Shown: one piece after another, positions 1-11,600 of the stretch
How the letters are laid out: every line of letters starts with the position of its first letter
Numbering within the stretch: the stretch's first letter is position 1
DNA from: Fulvia fulva
Lineage: Eukaryota; Ascomycota; Dothideomycetes; Mycosphaerellales; Mycosphaerellaceae
Reading direction: 5' to 3'
NCBI RefSeq assembly: GCF_020509005.1
Contig: NC_063012.1
Coordinates: 6,510,001-6,574,000, forward strand
DNA length: 64,000 bases
The notes under the pieces: model-generated
The model's database searches: none
Told to the model about the DNA's origin: nothing
What the model saw: the letters and a program-made list of their open reading frames with translations, nothing else
Translations under genes and position numbers: made by a program

Positions 1-334
1 GTATATAATCTGCCGTGTAGTAGCCGTTCTATCTCCTAGTGTTAGTCGTCGGCTTTGCGTTAAAGGGATCAGGGGTATTGTATATTTGCGTATAAATTTC
101 TAGTTAAGAAAGAGAGAGGTAGAAGTAGAATCTATAAGGCCTCGAGCCTTTCTATATTATATTATTACGGGTAACAATATATAAGGGTATATAGCTAGCT
201 ATTATTTATCTAGTACGTATACCGATATCTTAAGCTCCTTACTATAGTCTATTACCGTCTCTTACATTCTGTGTCTCTTAATCTTATACTCTTTCTATCC
301 TAGGAAGTTCGGGTGACCGCTATCTACTACGCTT

Positions 335-2500
335 AGGTAGCGGTCGTACTATTTCCCTACTACGGATCGGCGGCTAGGGAACTAAGGTTTACGTTCGGAT
401 TCGGCGTAGTATTACGTAGACGCGGTAGGCAATAGTCGCTATTGTACCTATATATTAGGTATTTAGGGTTAGTCGATACGTAAGAACTTATACGGTAGCG
501 GTAGTACTTACCCTACTTCTTAAGGTCTTCGCGCTACTTACGGTTAAGCGTAGGTAGGTTCTATAGATATATCGGAAGATCCTCCTTCTTCTTAGCATAG
601 CGTACTATAGTAGGCGCTATACTAAGGTACCTACTATACTGGTAGCGGTACTAGTAACTACGTTACCGTTATTCTAGTTATTCTAGCCGCTATTACCGTT
701 CGAGTTACTATTACTACGGGGGCGCTCCTTCTACGGATATAGTCGATCTATCTCGTAGAAGCTCTCGTCTAGTACGGTATACTCCTTAATAACGTCTTAT
801 ATACTATCTAGGCGGCGGTCGACTTCGTAGTCGCCGAAGGTCTTAATAAAGTACTTACGGTTTAGTCGGTTACGGAATAGTATAAGCTCGGTCTTATCGG
901 TCTATAATATCTAGGCGCGTAACTTCGAGTAGCGGGTATAGAAGGCTATAAAGGTTTCGCCTTGCTCTTACTTATAGGTAGTAATATTAACTATAGCCTT
1001 AGTTCCTTTATTACGTATACTATATTAGCATATTATCTAATCTAATAACTCTTCTCTAGTCTTAAACTCGTTAAAGGACTACTATCTAGGCATAGGGATC
1101 CTCGGCTTAATACTTCGCTAAGGATCACCTTCCGTCTACCTATATACGAAGCATAGACTATCTGCCTTAGTACGGAAGGTTACTATAGTTAGCTTTAGGA
1201 GAACACTACTATACTAGCTATCGAAATTAGGGTCGTTATCGTTCTTAAAGTACTTAGGGTTAGGTATACCCTTACCGATCTCTATACCGCGAGTAAGGGT
1301 ATAGTTAATAGTAAAGAGACGTTCTAGAAGGTCAACTAGTAGTGTCTAGGTACGGGTATTACGTATTCTTAAGTCACGACTATTATTAGGTCCTAGTCGC
1401 GGACGGTCGTTATTACGTCCTCGGCTATTATCACTACGGTCATCGTCGTCTCTATCGTTATAACTACTACCGCTACTGCCACCTCTACTAGTACCTTCGC
1501 GATACTTACGTAATAGCTACTCGAGTAAGGTCTCGCGTAGGCGGGAACGAGAGGGTCGGCGGCCTAAGCGGCCCCTACCTCCGTTCTATATAGTGTCTCC
1601 TACCTTAAGCCGAGCCTTTAGGTCATCGACTTCTTGTTATAGGGCCTAGTTCTTCACCCTAGCATCTTGTGCCTTCTTCTTCTCCTTCTCGTAGATCTCG
1701 CTAAACTGCTTATATAGGTTGTTAGCTTCCTTATATTTCTTCTCTAGCTCTTATAACTTAGCTAGGTCGTAATCCTTCTTACTCTTAAGATCTGCTACCA
1801 TTTTCTGTGTGACAAGCTCTTCACTTCGTAGCAGCTTATAGATGCGGTCGTATTCGGTGTATAGCGTAGTATACTAGGTGTTCTAGAGGTCGTTAGCTCG
1901 CTCTATTATATCGAGTTATCTGCCCTTAGTAATCGCCGTATTGACTACTTATAGCACGAAGTCGTAGGTAGTCTTCGGGTGTTAGGATATAAGGGTCGTA
2001 AGGTTGTCTAGGGTGACATTCTAGTATTTGGATACGAGAATATGTTCTACCTCGTCGAGTAATAGATATACCTCGTCTAGGTCGCCGCCTAGGTTCTCTT
2101 CGAGCTTGAACTCGAATAGTTCTATAAAGTCAATCTTACTACCTCCTTCTCGCTCGAAGGCCTTCTAGTAAGCTTTATTAATCTCTGATTGTAGCGCGAC
2201 ACCGGTGTCTACTATGACCCGCCGGTTATCGTCCTATGTCTAACTCTAAGGGAAAGAGGAGAGGTCGGGGAAAAGAGATATACGCTACTTGCTTTTGCCC
2301 TTAGGCTTAGGTAGCGGTAGTATGCCGCCGTTCGCTATTTATAAAGTTATATTATCTAGGTTCGGGGGAGGCGTAACGGTGCCTATATCCTAACTATCTA
2401 CGAGCGCGCGACCACCTACTAATAATGTCGCTAGATTACGTTCTCTAGGCATCTACGCGCTATACGCCTTACCGTGTTCTATATTCTAATGCGACTCTAC
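335..2500 (-). pseudogene. gag remnant of G1 copy 1
   Basis: Capsid/nucleocapsid polyprotein of a Ty3/gypsy element, read leftward from about 2500. It matches the gag of G1 copy 4 (51284-53160) on the opposite strand. Recognisable parts in order are an acidic N-terminal region, a Lys/Glu-rich stretch likely to form a coiled coil, an Arg/Ser/Gly/Asp-rich low-complexity tract (about 1380-1510), the retrotransposon capsid core, and a Cys/His nucleocapsid region near 420-500. Many RIP stops make it non-functional. Exact start and stop are not resolved because original ATG codons are probably mutated to ATA. Confidence 0.75.
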
Positions 2501-2550
2501 GCGTTCTCGAGTTCTACGGTTCTATCTGTTCCTATTGTTACGCATCCCTT

Positions 2551-2588
2551 ACCTAGATCCGCGATCTAGGTAGGGTAGTAGAATAAAC
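2551..2588 (-). other. Primer-binding site and downstream hairpin, G1 copy 1
   Basis: Directly inside the 5' LTR, positions 2578-2588 are the RIPed form of the G1 primer-binding sequence (complement to the element's own LTR; see copy 3). Next, 2551-2559 and 2563-2571 form a perfect 9-bp inverted repeat with a 3-base loop. The same hairpin occurs in copies 2 and 3 although the loop bases differ, which suggests it was kept for function before RIP. Confidence 0.6.
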
Positions 2589-2772
2589 TATAAGGGCGCG
2601 CGTATTATAGGGTCCGAACGAGATAGTTATTGTTCTACGAAGCTACGAAAGAGGAGCGCGAGGCGCGGCGAAGTTATAAAGTAAAGCTAAGCCGCGCTAA
2701 CCCGATACGGAAGGTCCGCGGTTTAGCCGGGCCGACGTAGCTATAGTAAGGGGTTACGGGCTACCCGTAATA
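2589..2772 (-). repeat. 5' LTR of G1 copy 1 (184 bp)
   Basis: Same length and sequence as the LTRs at 8403, 15459, 16059, 27852 and 57751. In element orientation it starts TATTAC/TATAAC and ends CCTTATA, which fits the canonical TG...CA ends after RIP turned TG and CA into TA. Confidence 0.9.
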
Positions 2773-4529
2773 AGAAGTACGATTAGCCTATACGATTTGG
2801 GCTAAGTATAGTCCTCCTTCTATAGCTTACGTAGCACTACTATTATAGACTCTCTATACGGCTTCGGGTGATACCCTAGCCGTAGATACGCGGTAAATAG
2901 GTTTATAAGGCTCGGCGCGATCTCTTCTCTATACTCTTTTAGTAGTATATTTAGTATCCTATCTAGGCCTAGGGCTTTTCGTCCTTTTAGCTTACTTATA
3001 ACTCCTATTAATATATTAGAGCTAACCGCCCAATCTATATCTAGGGGTTCCGGGTATATACTCGGGTCGATATCCGTAAGGTCTACCTCTACTTATATCG
3101 AAAAGAAATAGTCGGCTAATACTTTTGCCTTGCCCCGGGGCGTAGCCTAGGCAATCCCTTCGCGGTCTACGATTAGAGGAAAGTAAGGGGTTTATTACTC
3201 TTTAGGTAGTCGTACCTATTTAGTAAGTCTCTATATCTATTTCGGGCTTTCTATAACGAGCCCGATCGTTACCCTCTAGTCCTATAGCTTATCGCGTCTT
3301 ATCTATACCTTCTTCTCATACATCGCGCGATAGTATTGCTCCTACGTCTCTTAGGTATACTCCTTCGTCTACTATCGCCTTACCCTTCTAGCCGCCTTTA
3401 CCTTCGTAGAGTATTTAGGGGTCTAGAAGGCCTTCTACTACGTTAAGGGCCGGAGTAACGGCGTATATTGTTCCGCTACTTACTATATAACCAAGGTAAT
3501 CTATTCCGCTACTTGATCTAGCTAAGCTGTCGTCTCGAGTTCTCTATACTATAGTAGGTTCGCTATTAGGAAGCCTCTTATATCGTCCTAGCGTACCTTC
3601 TTCTAGTTACGGCGTAGTTCGCTTACTAGCTCCTCTATCGCCTTCACCCCTAGCGTCGTTTAGATAGAGATATAGTCTAAGGAGGCCTCTAGCGTATAGT
3701 TCGGTCGGTATTAGACTAGTCTCTCTTTAAGTTCTCGTAATAGAAAGTATAGGTCGATTATACTTATACTTATACGGGCTTTCTACGTCTCTATTCCCTT
3801 TAGTATTACTAAGGCTATTCCGTAGCGTACGGTTATATCTAGTAGCTTTCCCCCTAAAAACGCGTACGGGGGAGTAAACTCGAATCCCTACTATAGGTAG
3901 TAGAGGTTAAAGTCGCCGAGGAGTACTTACTTCGTGTCTTAGCTTAGGGTCCTCTCTAGGTAGGCAAGGGTTCCTAGTTTACTACTTGTCTAACTCTACG
4001 GTAGCGGGTTATAAACGTTATAGATCTCGATAGAGCCTTATATCGTATCGATCTAGATTAATATTATGTCTCCTAGGTTACTCTACTCCGGTAGTATAAC
4101 CTTCTACGACTTAAGGTCTATAGTCTTACTTACGTATATATATATCCTCGGGATAACGCCTCGTTCGCCCGCGATTACGGTATAGTATATCTAGTTATTA
4201 TTACGTCTACGTAAGCGGCCCGCTTATACCCGCGCTACCGACTTATCTAAATAGGTAAAAGACGAGGTTATAAAGCTCGTAAGCTTTATACTAGCGGAGC
4301 CTTATCTAGGCTTACTTCGGATAATAGACTACCCTAAGTACCGCCGTAATAGTTATTATAAGTAGCTAGGAGTCCTACGTAGGAGTTGATCTATAGTTCC
4401 TATACCGTAATAAGGTAATACCGTAGCGGGTCTAGCTCTTATAGAAAGTAGCGCTAGACTTTGTTCCTACTTTTGTTTACGTTATACTTCATAATAGTAA
4501 TATCGTTATATAGTATTATTAGTTATCTA
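2773..4529 (-). pseudogene. LINE-I ORF2 remnant (endonuclease plus first RT motifs)
   Basis: Aligns collinearly with codons 1 to about 530 of the unmutated ORF2 at 39368-42721, covering the APE-type endonuclease and the beginning of the reverse transcriptase. RIP has turned Trp and Gln codons into stops. Position 4514-4529 is duplicated at 6109-6124 because LINE-II inserted at the ORF1/ORF2 junction. Confidence 0.8.
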
Positions 4530-6108
4530 GTCGGTTAGTATAAATGCCTATTTCAAGTAGTCTATACTAGAATCCCGTAAGGCTTAACGCTAGTACCTAT
4601 CCTATTCCTCTTCTTTATAGCGACGCTACTCCTAGCCCTAGAATCCTAGAACACCGCTACGAGCGGCTCTGTAGACGACACGAATATCCTAGCGTAGTCT
4701 TCCTCGACTAAGGAGAACTATAGGCTACTAGAAGAGAAGTATAAGATCTACGAGGACTAGGCTAGGAGGTACGGGGCTCGGTTTGCCCTAGAAAAGTACA
4801 ATCTAATACACTTTACGCGCCGGCTACGGTTCTATAATATATAAGCTTCTATCTAGATATAGGGGTATACGACTAACCCGGCAAGTCAGCTTAGGATCCT
4901 CGGACTATAGGTAGACCCGGCGCTACGGTAGAGGAAGTACGTATAGGTAATATTACGGAAAGCTAAATAGAATATAGTATTATACTAGAGGCTTACTACG
5001 TTTATATAGAGGGCGGACTTTCGGTAGTTACGACTTCTATATACGGCTATTATATGGCTAGTCCTTACCTATAGTAGCTAAGTATAGTCCTTAGGCGAGA
5101 GGGCCTACCTATTAAAGGGACTCGTCGCGCCGTTAGCAAAGATCTAAAACTAATGCCTAAGGAAGGTCACCGGGGTATATAAGTCGATACTAATAAGGAT
5201 ACTTAAGTACGAGACCGCTATACCGCCGATCGACCTATATATCTAGGGACTACGGACCTCCTACTTAGGTAAGTCGGTATAGTACCTAGTATAGAAGGTC
5301 ATCGCTAGTATAGTCGTAAGGGCCCGCGAATTAGTACTAGTATAAAAGGGTATTCGACGCGGAAACGAGCCGAACTACCGGGTAAGGGACGAATAGCTAG
5401 TAATATAATAGGAAGGTAAGAAATCGTTTATAGAGTAACTATAGAAAGAGTGGTAGAGTAACTAGGGTGTAGGGTATAGTAGACGCCCTTAGCTAGCGGG
5501 ATAACCTAAGGAATAGTTAGCTACAAAATCCGCGGTCAAGTACCCCCCGAAGCTTATCTACTACCGCCTTACGAGGGTATAGAGTAGTATAGCAACCTAA
5601 CTACGAAGCGAACACATCGGCCTCTAGGGGTACCTATTATAGAGGAAGGTTCTAGAATATACAAATACTAGCTACCCCTACGGCTATTACTCCTAGAACG
5701 TACGGTACGTACTCCTCGTCTATCCGAGATAGTCGCTAGGAAGGGGGGAGTAGATAGTAAAGGCGAGGAACCGGACGATTAGGGTACTTCTTAATAACGT
5801 TAAGGACCTACGGCGTATTACGAACTAGATACTAGAGAAGGGCTAGCTAGAATAGTACCGCCTAGTAGGAGTAGTATAGGAAGAGAGGATACGGCGTAGC
5901 GCAACGAGACCGGCTAGGAGCGGGGGCTAATAGGGTAGTAATATAGACTACGTATATTCGGAGGGAAAGCTGATCTAGATAAGGAGAAGTCGGGGGCGGG
6001 AAGGGTTTTTACCTATTCGGGTTTCCCTTTATATATAACAATAGATATATACCTATATAGGCCGAATAGGGTCCTAGAATAGGGGAATAACAAATCTATC
6101 TATCTATC
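4530..6108 (+). mobile_element. LINE-II copy, 5'-truncated, RIPed
   Basis: Plus-strand 3' portion of LINE-II (compare the minus copy at 31138-36126). It begins inside the reverse transcriptase just before the catalytic motif (a VDDTNILA-type sequence is readable near 4669-4695). It runs through the C-terminal region (to about 5990) and the 3' UTR, and ends in (ATCT)n at 6094-6110. The 16-bp target duplication TATTATTAGTTATCTA flanks it at 4514-4529 and 6109-6124, although its first bases could also belong to the tail. 5' truncation is typical of target-primed reverse transcription. No open frame survives. Confidence 0.88.
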
Positions 6109-6470
6109 TATTATTAGTTATCTATAAGGTCTATTTCCGTACTAACCTACTATATCTCCTAAGCCTATATCCCGCTATTTAGCTAGCCCTAGGGCCGCTA
6201 GGGCGCCCTAAAGATTTATATTTAGCCTAGTTTATTAGTAGCCCGGTTAAGGTATCGAGGCCTACCGGGAGGTAGATACGTTTAGGGTAAGGTTCCCTTA
6301 TTCGTCTCTTCTCCCCTCTTCGTCTTACTCGGCTCGGGGCCCTTATATACGGTAGGTCCCTCCTACTATTGTTAGGGGTACCTAGCTAGTATAGAGATCC
6401 TTACTTATCTCGCTTATTCTTATACTACTATTCTAGCTAGGTATTAGTTTAAGTACGCTAGGTGCCTTCT

Positions 6471-6675
6471 TATTACGGCCGCTCCGTAAGTAAAGGATTC
6501 GAATCTAATTACGTAATCCCGGGTCACGTGACCCGGATAACTTAGCTCCGCCCGATACTAACGCCGGATACCTCGGCCTTTAAGTATAGGCCTCGTTCCT
6601 AGACTCTCTTCTCTCTTTAGCTATCGACTTCGTTAATACTATACCCTTATACTCTCGTACGGTAGTCTCGTAATA
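6471..6675 (+). repeat. Solo LTR (205 bp) of another LTR retrotransposon
   Basis: LINE-I ORF1 homology with LINE-III is interrupted exactly here. The insert begins TATTACGG and ends CGTAATA, i.e. TG...CA ends after RIP, and is flanked by a perfect 5-bp duplication CTTCT at 6466-6470 and 6676-6680. A TATA-like sequence lies in its middle, around 6582-6590, followed by a pyrimidine-rich stretch, which supports plus orientation. Its start resembles that of the G3 LTR but the body differs, so it represents an additional family. It most likely arose by recombination between the two LTRs of a former full element. Confidence 0.82.
6529..6546. repeat. 18-bp perfect palindrome centred on CACGTG
   Basis: CCGGGTCACGTGACCCGG reads identically on both strands and lies inside the solo LTR, about 50 bp upstream of its TATA-like sequence. 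CACGTG is the core bound by bHLH factors, so this could have been an LTR enhancer element. That role is inference. Confidence 0.6.
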
Positions 6676-7800
6676 CTTCTACCGTAGGATATATACCTAC
6701 TCTCCTTTTTTAGGCATTCCCTTCCCTAGTATAGGCCTACGTAGTAAGGGTACCTTAGAGTCTTCTCCCTATATTTTAGGGCTATATAACCGTACTATTA
6801 GTACTAGAAGCACTATAGTACCCTATAGCTACTCTAATAGATCTCCGTATCTATTCTCTTATAGTTCTAGAATAGCCTATTATCTAGTATCTAGTTAGCT
6901 TATTCCGCTATCTCTACCTAGATAATAAGCGATAAATATATCTTCTCTCGGTCTACTATCCTATATAACTATACTACCTTTGTTAGTCGTACTCCTAGAG
7001 ATATGTTCTAGTTCTATACTTAGAGTTAGGGAAGGTCTTCGACCTTAAATATCCTAGGGACTCCGTAGGCAATGACGGTATACTATTAGTAGGAGACTCG
7101 CGCCGACTTCGCGACTTTAGTAGTCTACTTCTTATAGGTCTCTAGTTTTTATCTATTAGACTCTTATACGGTAAAGAGCCTTACTACGCCTATTACCTCT
7201 ACCTTCGCTCTAACTACCTCCTTTTAGCCGATTCTATCGGCAATCTCCTTGCTTATTAGGGCTACGCTTTCTTGTTTCTCCGCCGGATTAGTAATATATA
7301 GGCGTACCGTATTACTTATCTTCGTAGGGAGTTAATCCTTACCTACTACTACTATTACCTATATAGTTAGTCTCTAGGCTACCTTCTATATTACTTATTA
7401 GATTGTCTTTAGGATTTACTATAATAGCGCTTTTAGCGCTCCTAGTAGTTATACTATAGTACTCTTATATACCCGGGCTAGGTGTTCGTTATCCCCTAGT
7501 AAGTTTTCCGCCTCCGTATATAGAGTCGTCTACGCTATATTATTTATCGTTAGCCTCGTAGGGCTATAGCTCTCGTTAGTTACTATCTTTCGCTACTATT
7601 CGGGGTGAGGTCGCGCTTCCTAATTAGGTAGTTATCCTCCGTAACTCTAGGGTCTATCGTTAGGGGAACGGAACCTTAGTTTTAGAGTTCTTTATACTAC
7701 GATTACGCTGCCGCTAGCGTAGGCGGGTCGCTACTACTTAAGTAGATTGCTTATCTTAATAAGGGCTGTTAAATAGATAGTCGTTATTAATGTTCGGCGA

Positions 7801-7855
7801 TAATATCCGGGTTTCGAGCGTCTAGCTTAATAAAATATCTATCTATCTATCTATT
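7801..7855 (+). other. Short LINE 3' end with (ATCT)n tail
   Basis: The sequence AGCTTAATAAAATATC followed by ATCT repeats matches the LINE-I 3' terminus (AGCTTAATGAAATATC plus tail, reverse strand of 39171-39200). It points in the opposite direction to the adjoining minus-strand LINE-I and touches its 5' end. The stretch upstream of about 7830 is not assigned. Either it is a separate, extremely truncated insertion, or it is the 3' part of an inverted (twin-primed) LINE-I. Confidence 0.55.
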
Positions 7856-8370
7856 TAAGAGTAGGAGACACCTCGTAACCCTACGGACATCTTATTATTC
7901 CTTAGATTCTATAACTTCTACCGGCGCTTTATTCGTAATTACTTGGGCATTGTATACCTACTTATATAGCTTATAAAGAAGGACGTACCGTAGGTATAGG
8001 ACGATACTTACTAGTAAGCGTTCAATAGTATAAAGTAGGTATCTATAGAAGACGAGGTAGTCCTTACTTACTTCGTCGCTAGACGAGAAACGAAGCTCGA
8101 GACTAACGCCTCGGACTACGTTATAGCCGTAGTCCTATCGTAGAAGGGTAAAGACGGCGTATAGCGGCCTATAGCGTTTATATCTAAGAAGATATCTCTA
8201 TAGAAGTATAATTACGATATCTATAATAAGGAACTCCTAGCTATAGTAAAGGCGTTTAAGGAATAGAAGCTAGAGCTTATAGTAGGAGATATTGATAGTA
8301 CCGATAATAATACGGACTTTAAGTACCTTCGGGATAAGAGCGGTAAGCCTATCCTAGTATATTTAGATTC
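7856..8370 (+). pseudogene. G4: gypsy reverse transcriptase/RNase H fragment
   Basis: A plus-strand frame with RIP stops reads as the end of a Ty3/gypsy reverse transcriptase (an FYNFYRRFI motif near 7905-7935) followed by RNase H (ETNASDY near 8090-8115, then [19 protein letters not shown] near 8205-8265). It differs from the equivalent parts of G1 and G2, so it is another family. Homology fades at about 8360-8370, where LINE-III sequence seems to start. No LTRs can be assigned. Confidence 0.72.
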
Positions 8371-8402
8371 GTACTTAGACGATATTTCTATATCTCTTTA
8401 TC

Positions 8403-8586
8403 TATAAGGGCGCGCGTACTATAGGGTCCGAATAAGAGAGTTATTGTTCTACGAAGCTACGAAAGAGGAGCGCGAGGCGCGGCGAAGTTATAAAGTAAAG
8501 CTAAGCCGCGCTAACCCGATACGGAAGGTCCGCAGTTTAGCCGGGCCGACGTAGCTATAGTAAGGGGTCGCGGGCTACTAGTAATA
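8403..8586 (-). repeat. 3' LTR of G1 copy 2
   Basis: 184 bp, same as the LTR at 15459-15642. The flanking TTATC duplication lies directly left (8398-8402). Confidence 0.92.
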
Positions 8587-8589
8587 GTA

Positions 8590-8600
8590 CCCCCCCTCTC
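8590..8600 (-). other. Polypurine tract, G1 copy 2
   Basis: On the minus strand this reads GAGAGGGGGGG, a few bases upstream of the 3' LTR. It is the usual plus-strand priming site of LTR retrotransposons. Confidence 0.85.
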
Positions 8601-8609
8601 AAAACGCGT

Positions 8610-11600
8610 CTTAGTCCTCTAAGCGTTATCTATCTTATACGGCCGCTTACCCGTACTACTCTATAACCGTACGAAAGTCTAATTATCCTCTAATACCTTA
8701 TTATCGTCTAGTAATATATCTACGTCCTATCTATCTATAACTAGCCTATCTACGACCGGCTCCCTTCGAGAAATATACTACCTAGTTAGCTAGCCTATCC
8801 TAGACCTAAGTCTGTCTTCGGCTAGTACTCGCGTATAATCCTTATAGCCTAGATTAGGTATTATTATAGGCTCTATAGGTTTTACTCGAGTATCGGTATA
8901 ACTACTAGTACTATCGTAGAGCTAAGGGTAGTAGGTAACACCGGAGTCCTTAGTTAAGATAGTAGGCTTTCCCGTAACCTAGCTAGTATAGCGGTACGTA
9001 GTAAATATATACTAAGTAGATTCCCTTAGAGGTATAGCTCGAGACAACTTATTTGTAACGGTGTTACTATTAACCCTAATTGTATTAAGGCCGAGCACCT
9101 TACTACTTAGGAGGACCTAATTAGATAGAGCTACGAAGCCTATAGGCGTAGACAACTCCGGCCGGTTATAGTAAAAGTCTATAATAGCGGCGGCCGCGTA
9201 TTTAAATATATTCTTAGCCGGTTACTAGGTCTTACTATCCTCCTTATTCTAATATCTAAGCTATTTCACCTTATACTAAGTGTCTACTTTACGCTTCTGC
9301 CCCTTCTTCACTTTGCCTACTCGCTTACGGGTATATATATCTAAGATCTTCTCTACCTTATATAAATATATAGGTATTACGACTACATTAGCGACTACAT
9401 CGGCTTCGGTAGTGTCGGGCTCGATAGTTATCGGCGGTAGTAGTACTAGATACTAGCCTTCGAGTAGTAGGAAGTCGGGATGATCGGCTCGCTAAAGTAA
9501 CGAGGTATAAAAGTAGTTATCGAGTCCTACTATAGCGTCCGACAATCTTAGTTTATATAAGAGCTTAGCTAGTACAACTTCTATAATCTAGTACGGGCTA
9601 GCGTATCTTCTATCGAGCTTCTTAGATAGTCGAGTCGTACGGATGTTCTTAGTACTTAGGTATACCTAGTCGCCTACTTTATAGTCTAGCGGGATACTTC
9701 GGTAGCGGTTTGCTACTTTAGCTTAGAGAGCTAATAACATCCGTATATTTTCTTAAAGATACTTACAAAGGTCGTAAATCCGGCGTACAAAGGCTTTAGC
9801 CGATCGCGTATCTAGTCGCTAGAGAGTAGTTAGCCCTCCCTCTTTTCTAGCGCTTAGGTCTACGCGCTCTATAAACTTAGGGTTATAGCCTAAAGTAGCG
9901 TAGTATAGCGACATACTAGTAGTTTTAGAAAGGTAGTTATTAATCGCGAACTGAGCTAGACAAAGCTATTCTACCTAGTTATCTTATACCTCGTTAGTAA
10001 ATATACGGAGATACTGTTCTATTACTTAGTTAGTACGTTCCGACTATCTATTAGTTTCTAGGTAGTATAAAGAACTTAGCTTACGACTTATACAAAGCAT
10101 CTTACAAAGTTTCTTCTAGAAGGTAGTAACCTATTACTTACCGTAGTCTAAAGTAATAGTGTTAGGAAATCCGCGTCGGGAGAATATATACTTAAGGAAA
10201 AGTCTTGCCGTATTCTATATAGTTATCGCTCCGATCGGAATCAGCTCGACTTCCTTCGTTAGCTTATCTATTACGGTTATAATGTTATTATAGGTCATGC
10301 CGTCGAGGGTGCTATTAGGAAGTCCGACTACGAAGTCTACCGCGATGTACCTCTAAGGTCGGTTTGGTACTAAAAGTAGGTATAATAATCTAGGTAGCTA
10401 GGAGTATAGAGATTTCGTCGTACGGTATATACGATAATTCGCGGTATATCTACGTACTAATCTTGCTAAGCTAGGCTAATAGAATTCTCGTGCTACGAGT
10501 TTCTAGGTTCGAGCTCGTCCTAGATATCCTACTACTAGAGCGTTATGATTTATTCTAATAAGCCGAGTCCGTAGGGCCTAGTTATTAGGTACCTATAGGC
10601 TCTAACTATCGTACTAGTTTCGTATATATAACATGTTACTATCTACCTTACAGTACGTAGGGTGTATCTTCGCCTTCTATAAGAGTAGACGGATAGTACT
10701 ATCTTTCCGTAATATCTTAATTACCGTCTTAAGTTCTTAGTCTAGGGCGTAAGTAGTCGTTATATAGTACTCGAGTTTAGCTTCGACTTCGGCTTTATTT
10801 GTAGTCTATACTTCCTAAGCTAGTACTAGCTATATTTATAATACCTGTTCTAGTTCTAGAATAAACTCGGTTGCTTTAGGGTTTAGGGGAGTCGTCTCTT
10901 CTTCTTCGGGCGTATCTTCGATAGTAGCTCGTATAGAGTCGATCTTAAGGAATCGCTCTAGCGGAAGTAATGTCTAATACTAGTACTAATTTCTCGGATC
11001 GTCTACCCCCTACGGAAGGTCCTAGCTACGTCTCGTTAGGCTATCTAGCTTCGTTCCTTATTTACCTAGGCGGTATATAATCTAGAAGTTAAATTGTAAT
11101 AGAAATTCTACCTATCGCGCTTATCGGCGATTTAGCTACTTCGTAGTTATAAAATATTCGAGGTTCTTATAGTCTATAAATACTTTGACTAGATCGCCGT
11201 CCTCGTCTACTTCGTAAGTAAGCTCCGGGCGCTACTCTTTAAATACTTTAATAATCGCGAGGAGTTCCTTTTTATAGATCTCGTAATTATACTCCTAGGG
11301 GCTTAGCTTCTTCGAATAGAAAGCTATAGGATGCAACACTCCCTACTCGTCGTATTATAAGAGCATACCTATATTAGTAAAGTCTAAGGAGTTAGTCTTG
11401 ACGACGGTCTACCTGCCCGATATATAGTATACTAGTATACCCGCCTTACTAAACGCTACTTTTAACGCCTCGAATGCCCTCTAGTAATCATTAGTCTAGT
11501 TGATTCTACGGTTCTTATAATTGCTAGGCCTATCTAACTTCGTCAGGTTAGTTAATAGGGATGTAATACGAGAGAAGGCCTCGATAAACCTACGGTAGAA

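Larger units (their letters stand above)
1..2772 (-). mobile_element. G1 copy 1: RIPed Ty3/gypsy chromovirus, 5' part only
   Basis: This is the 5' end of a minus-strand gypsy element whose remainder lies left of the window. The 5' LTR is at 2589-2772, followed (reading leftward) by primer-binding site, hairpin, gag and the start of pol. Positions 1-180 are the reverse complement of about 53300-53490 in G1 copy 4, so the window edge falls just before the protease active site. The element sits inside LINE-I: the right flank (2773 onward) continues LINE-I sequence equivalent to 41133 of the unmutated copy. The expected 5-bp duplication on this side would be AGAAG (2773-2777); its partner is outside the window. 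Gag codons for Trp and Gln are replaced by TAG/TAA, so the copy is dead. Confidence 0.88.
6109..7790 (-). pseudogene. LINE-I ORF1 remnant
   Basis: ORF1 (nucleic-acid-binding, gag-like protein) read leftward, split by the solo LTR at 6471-6675. The ORF2-proximal end (6125-6380) matches 42718-42980 of the unmutated copy. The segment around 6700-6850 aligns with the zinc-knuckle region of LINE-III ORF1 (36390-36560). The segment around 7140-7300 aligns with the central ORF1 region of LINE-III (28340-28480) and LINE-A (20050-20200). The N-terminal region near 7700-7750 resembles 15690-15730 of LINE-III. Many RIP stops are present. Confidence 0.72.
2773..7800 (-). mobile_element. LINE-I copy, RIPed, interrupted (5' half of element)
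   Basis: Minus-strand copy of the family whose unmutated member is at 39171-44058. Positions 2773-4529 correspond to 41133-42721 (start of reverse transcriptase and the whole endonuclease). Positions 6109-6470 and 6676-about 7800 carry ORF1, including the part that the unmutated copy lacks. It is broken by G1 copy 1 at the left, by LINE-II at 4530-6108 and by a solo LTR at 6471-6675. Compared with the unmutated copy, differences are mostly TG to TA and CA to TA. The 5' end lies near 7790-7800. This copy shows what the family's true ORF1 looks like, which is why the unmutated copy can be recognised as a chimera. Confidence 0.85.

Noticed and set aside
6495..6506. tRNA B-box-like GGATTCGAATCT, considered as tRNA gene or SINE
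   Set aside because: No pairing T-arm, acceptor stem or A-box could be built; the sequence is inside a solo LTR defined by a target duplication.
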